Assembly (NCBI GenBank): GCA_032622095.1
Contig: CP136061.1
Coordinates: forward strand, 171,993,107 to 172,057,106
Direction: 5' to 3'
From: Siphonodentalium dalli
Lineage: Eukaryota; Mollusca; Scaphopoda; Gadilida; Siphonodentaliidae
Length of the DNA stretch: 64,000 nt
This document shows positions 60,060 to 64,000 of the stretch, piece by piece (the stretch's first letter is position 1; every line of letters begins with the position of its first letter). The translations under genes and the position numbers were made by a program. The notes below the pieces were generated by a model. That model did no database searches and had not been told where the DNA came from. It worked only from the letters and a program-made list of their open reading frames with translations.

Positions 60060-61003
60060 AACACAAAGTAAAGTTGGCAATATACAAAAGAGCAGATGAT
60101 GTTGGCATACCAAGAAGTGAAAGATAAGAAGATACATGTTAAGCGGGCAGCGAATATGTATGGCATACCAGTTCAATCACTATGTGATCGAGTCCTTGGC
60201 AAGATTGCTGTAGGTACAAGGAAGTCTGGAGTTGAAACACTGCTCTCTGAATCAGAGGAACTGTCATTGGTTGAACATGTAGAGCAAATGGCAGTTATGG
60301 GTTATGGTTATTCACAACAACAGTTGCAAGGACTAGCTGCTGATTTTATATTTCATTTGGGGAAAGATAGAAGAGAGAAAGGCACAGTGATGAGTAAAAA
60401 TTGGTTGGCAGGTTTTATTAGTCGGATGGGAAAGCAGACTGAAGATATGTAAAGCTCAATCACTCGAGATTGCAAGAGCCAAATCTGCATCTCCGCAGGC
60501 CATGCAAAATTACTACACCAATCTCAAGACAATTTTGGATAAATATGAACTGATGGACAAGCCACATCTCATGTACAATTTGGATGAGAGAGGATTTCAA
60601 ACACAGAGCTCAGCACCAAAAATAGTTGCATCCAGATCAGCCATGCCACAAGCAATTACATCACCTAGGGGAAGCACCATGACAATAATTGGATGTGTCA
60701 ATGCCATTGGAAACGCGCTACCTCCTTGGTACATATTCAAGGGGAAACGAGTTGTACAAGTGTGAAGGTTCATTGTCTGGTAGTGGGTTCTCTGTGTCTG
60801 ATTCAGGTTGGTCAAATGCAGAGATTTTCAAAACATATCTCGAAGAACACTTTGTTAAATATACACCTGCTGGTAATGGAGAGAAAGTGTTGTTGTTGTA
60901 CGATGGCCATAAGTCACATATCTCGTCAGCTGCCATTGACTGGGCAAGATCGAAGAATATAATCCTGTTTGTTCTACCGTCACACACATCACATTTAGGG
61001 AGC
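60060..61003 (+). pseudogene. Pogo-family transposase, frameshifted and truncated
   Basis: Three successive frames give one protein. First is an N-terminal helix-turn-helix region (AYQEVKDKKIHVKRAANMYG, VQSLCDRVLG) and YSQQQLQGLAADF, 60096-60452. Second is YYTNLKTILDKYELMDKP, then LDERG at 60583 (first catalytic Asp) and PPWYIFKGKR, to 60762. Third is GWSNAEIFKTYLEEHFVKY, YDGHKSHIS (second Asp at 60902) and FVLPSHTSHL. Frameshifts lie near 60430 and 60745. The protein ends at TTA (61001-61003), where a Harbinger-like end begins, so the third catalytic Asp is lost. This is a Tc1/mariner DDE transposase of the pogo/jerky type. It may represent the family able to mobilise TA-flanked elements such as 53222-54539, but no end sequences link them. 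Confidence 0.9.
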
Positions 61004-61590
61004 AATGTCAAAACCTCTTTAGCATATGCGAAAAAAAATGCGATAAAAGTGCGTAAAATATGGTGTCATTATCGCTGTTTTTTCGACATCAGAGTTTTTC
61101 GTCATTATCGCACGCCATATAAACGTTGTACGTTTTTGTCAATTTTTCATCATTTTCGCTGCCTTGGTTCGATGTTTTCGCAATTATCGCAGTTTTGGAG
61201 TTTTGTTCAAATGTTCACTGTTTTGTTTCGACATGTTTTCGCAGTGTTTGTTTTCGTCAAGATCGCAGCATTGTTCCGTCAATATTGCTGTAGTGTCGAT
61301 ATGATCGTTTGTGTTACGCCATGCTCGTTTTATAACGGTGTGTCGCGAACAGGAAGATGTCGGTGTCCTTGCTGAAATTTCTCGGGAGTTTTTCTCTGGT
61401 AACGATTCGAATGAACACTTAAAAAACTCGTATTTAATCAAATTTTTCTCCGATATGAAAAAACTCCGATTTAATCCAAATTTTCTCCGATATGAAAAAA
61501 CTCAGATTTGACAGTTTCAATTTGTCTTTCTATATCAAACCCACATCTTAATGTGGACGCAAATCAGGGGTTTTACACTACAGTAAAGGT
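61004..61590 (+). mobile_element. Harbinger-like end, second locus (GCGAAAA family)
   Basis: It starts GGGAGCAATGTCAAAACCTC right after TTA, then runs colinear with the inverted 23687-22570 region: gaagatgtcggtgtcc, ctccgatatgaaaaa, tttcaatttgtctttctata and aatgtggacgcaaatcaggg. The opposite end was not found before 64000, so it is truncated or extends further. It interrupts the pogo transposase and is therefore younger than it. Confidence 0.75.
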
Positions 61591-62985
61591 GACAAAGCTC
61601 TGAATTTAATTTGCAACATGGTCGGATTCTGAGAATACCGTAAACCCAGTGCTAGTAGTGTATAATGCAATTATTAATTCTTCCTGCCTGCTCCCAATGA
61701 TATCGACAAGTGGTTGATTTATTTGGCGAGTCAGTATTGTAAACAAATTTGTGATTTCGTTATCTCTTTATAAGTAGTTATTGTGCAATTTGGTAGCTTA
61801 ATGGTATTTCACGGAGAAATTGTGGCAAATTAGAGTATTTTTCACATTTCTGCCCGAATTATACATATTGAAGGTATATTTGAATTTTGATTATGTGTCT
61901 GTGTATATATATACAAGGTATATATTCTTCAAAAACTGTGTTACAATGAATTACAATGTGTTAAGATGCATCATGTAAATTTGGGCAAAAAGTCTCAGGC
62001 GCCCTAACAATTTGGGCGCCGTACGACTATGCTATTAGTTGAACATGTCCTTATTTGGGTATATTTCAATTTTGCAAACTACCGATGGAATCGGGAGTTT
62101 TATACCGATATAAAAACTCTCCAGTGGAAATTTCGATCTATTTGGATATGTGCCATATAAACAAAATCCATAAACATATATTAGGCTACCGTACTTAATA
62201 TAACATATTTAAGATATTAGATGAGACAGAAACTGCCACTGTTTGTTCATTGAGACATATTCAGCCACCTGTCCCACTATAGAAACTAGCAAGTGATTTC
62301 CGCGGGTGTGAAAGGTAACAGCCTTGTCTCAAGTTGTGTGTCGAATACTGAGGGAAAATTGTGTACTCGTGATAATTAAACTAGATATAAAGATCAATCG
62401 GATTTGTGTTTATTGTTCGGCAATTCTGTATTATGGGACCACTAATCTTCCAGTTTGATTGTGGGCCATGTGCTTTTATATTTGCAACTGATAAGTTCTC
62501 ACTGAAATGCACTCAGCAAACTTATCTTACTGAACTGGTAAAACTTTTTTATTAATTTTTTCCTCGAACATTCATAGTAACTCTTTTCATTGCTCAAACA
62601 TGATATTTTGGATTTACCACAAAATTCGTATAAGAAACGATCTTATGTCCACATATAAACTCATAAACGTCATAAATATAAAAATTAACTTCCTTTATTA
62701 TTATGTACATAAATTAATACCATAATGTATGTCTGAAAAAACAACGACAATACATCATAAAAGTAATATAAGTCCGGCCCGCCAAACCCCCGAAATTCAC
62801 GAATGCGTGTTTTGGCGTATAAAGTTTTTTTCTCTGTGGATTTTGTAAATTCAGGTATCCGACATCAAGATTTTATCGGCTGGCCATCTGTCAGCCTTGA
62901 GCAATTTTTTTTATAGCGCCTTAAAAAGTATACCCCCCCCCCCCAAATTTGTTCCCAGACGTAAAACCACAGTTACTTGGAATTT
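61591..62985. other. No recognisable feature
   Basis: AT-rich, with a poly-C tract at 62934-62944. Possibly the interior of the Harbinger-like element that starts at 61004, but nothing shared confirms that. Confidence 0.35.
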
Positions 62986-64000
62986 GTTGCAAATTCACAT
63001 GACTAATCTAGTAAAATGTATACAAATGTGTATATTTTCATGAAGCTAAGACATAATGACACTATTTTGGGCCAAAATTGAAACTCACCATCCAAGATGG
63101 CCACCAAAATGGCCGCCGGAAGTTGGAAATATGACATTTTTTCACAAATATCTTCTAGATCAGTTCATGCTGTTTGGAACTGGTTGAGTTTATTTTGTGT
63201 TTTGTATATTAACTGATCATTGGAGCAATTAAATATGCAATTATTGGGGTCCTACCCTCTTGTGATCTGTCAAAAATTCGATTTTACAGAACACGGTATA
63301 AAATTTCACAAAAAATCACAACTGGTATTCTAATCATATTTCAACAAGAAATGAACAGAAGGTTGCAATTAAGTGAGGCATACCATTACCTATGAATATT
63401 CCAACTCACTGGAATCAAAATTCTTACTTTGGCTCAAAATGGCCACCAAAATATGGAAAATGGTAAATATTGCCCTAGGGTGTCCTGCAATCGCTTACAA
63501 GTTGTGGTTGATGTACAAAATTGGCTATTATGCCTTCTATACATTGAATGCTAACATGTCTGCTGCACCAAAGTCGTTTTGAGATCATACTTAACACAAC
63601 ACTCAAACAGGAGCTAACTTTTGACAGAAAAATGTAGCATTACATTGATATCTTTCGTTTTCCGAAGACAAGAAGTAGTACAGCAGTATTGCTACAAATT
63701 GCAGGCAGAGTTGTAGAAGAAATGTACATGAATAAGTAGCCCAATTGTTGAAACCCTATACTGAACTACGTGGTGTGTCTGCACCATTGGTGAGGTGTAT
63801 ATGCATACCTGGATTGACTCTATGGTCATGGATATGGAGAATAGGTATACACGTAGTGGTTGTATAGTCCATGATGAGGTGAATAGGTATACAATGAGTG
63901 ACTGTATGATCGTGAATGTGGTGAATATGTATACACACATTGACTATATTGTAATGTGTCAGCTGTAGGAGTATACCTGGTGTTCATGCATTGTGACTCG
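62986..64000 (-). repeat. Repeat Z, copy 2, inverted and cut by the window edge
   Basis: 'atgaagctaagacataatg', 'catccaagatggccaccaaa', 'gccgccggaagt' and 'tttggctcaaaatggccacc' mirror 40985-40250. 63690-64000 is the inverse of the 39.4-40.2 kb minisatellite (gtatgatcgtgaatgtggtg, tatgtatacac). It continues past the window. Confidence 0.82.

Larger units (their letters stand above)
48962..64000 (+). other. ACC intron downstream of exon C (partial)
   Basis: Starts gtaaatattt. No further ACC exon is found. Contents are listed separately. Confidence 0.75.

Overview
This is a repeat-dense, AT-rich stretch of animal nuclear DNA, and no gene is complete within it. The only host coding sequence I can support is three consecutive exons, on the + strand, of a cytosolic acetyl-CoA carboxylase (ACC1/ACACA-type). 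They lie at 16108-16317, 30981-31154 and 48800-48961. All three are phase 0, have canonical AG/GT borders, and encode an uninterrupted run of the biotin-carboxylase (ATP-grasp) domain. Introns of 14.7 and 17.6 kb separate them, and more than 15 kb of intron lies on each side. Everything else appears to be intronic mobile DNA and its debris.

The organism is probably a marine invertebrate, and I favour a mollusc. This is inferred from invertebrate-like ACC residues, long introns, and arrays carrying GTCCGTCC tracts with 'ccataactc ... accaaatttggtatatga' units, which I associate with molluscan genomes. The species cannot be named from the sequence.

Layout. 1-3.0 kb: degenerate copies of a four-module palindromic element and a ~150-bp tandem array. 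3.1-3.5 kb: an element with 48-bp inverted repeats. 6.9-13.1 kb: a possible Harbinger-type element with ACCGATGG-rich ends. 16.1 kb: ACC exon A. 19.6-23.7 kb: a second Harbinger-like element (TTA flanks) enclosing a GC-rich 201-codon ORF. 24.6-30.6 kb: two decayed LINE retrotransposons in the same orientation; the second is interrupted by a 1.2-kb Harbinger-type insert and a 123-bp hairpin insert. 31.0 kb: exon B. 32.4-38.5 kb: a TTAA-flanked, piggyBac-like candidate containing a 4-kb foldback element. 39.4-48.4 kb: minisatellites, two hAT-like elements with exact 8-bp target duplications, a LINE 3' remnant and GCGGAA-rich repeats. 48.8 kb: exon C. 50.8-57.9 kb: a large-unit tandem repeat carrying a datable TA-flanked (Tc1/mariner-pogo-type) insertion, and a 98-bp perfect inverted repeat around a tRNA-derived SINE. 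60.1-61.6 kb: a broken pogo-family transposase cut by a Harbinger-like end. 63-64 kb: an inverted copy of the 39-41 kb repeat.

The most interesting pattern is architectural. Several unrelated short non-coding elements repeat the motif found at their own ends throughout their interior (ACCGATGG, GCGAAAA, GCGGAAA, TTTGGCTAA, CTTCGGCAA, GGGCAAAGCGGATC, and a palindromic module). At least two of these have exact 8-bp target duplications. Motif amplification may therefore be a recurrent route by which non-autonomous transposons evolve in this genome.
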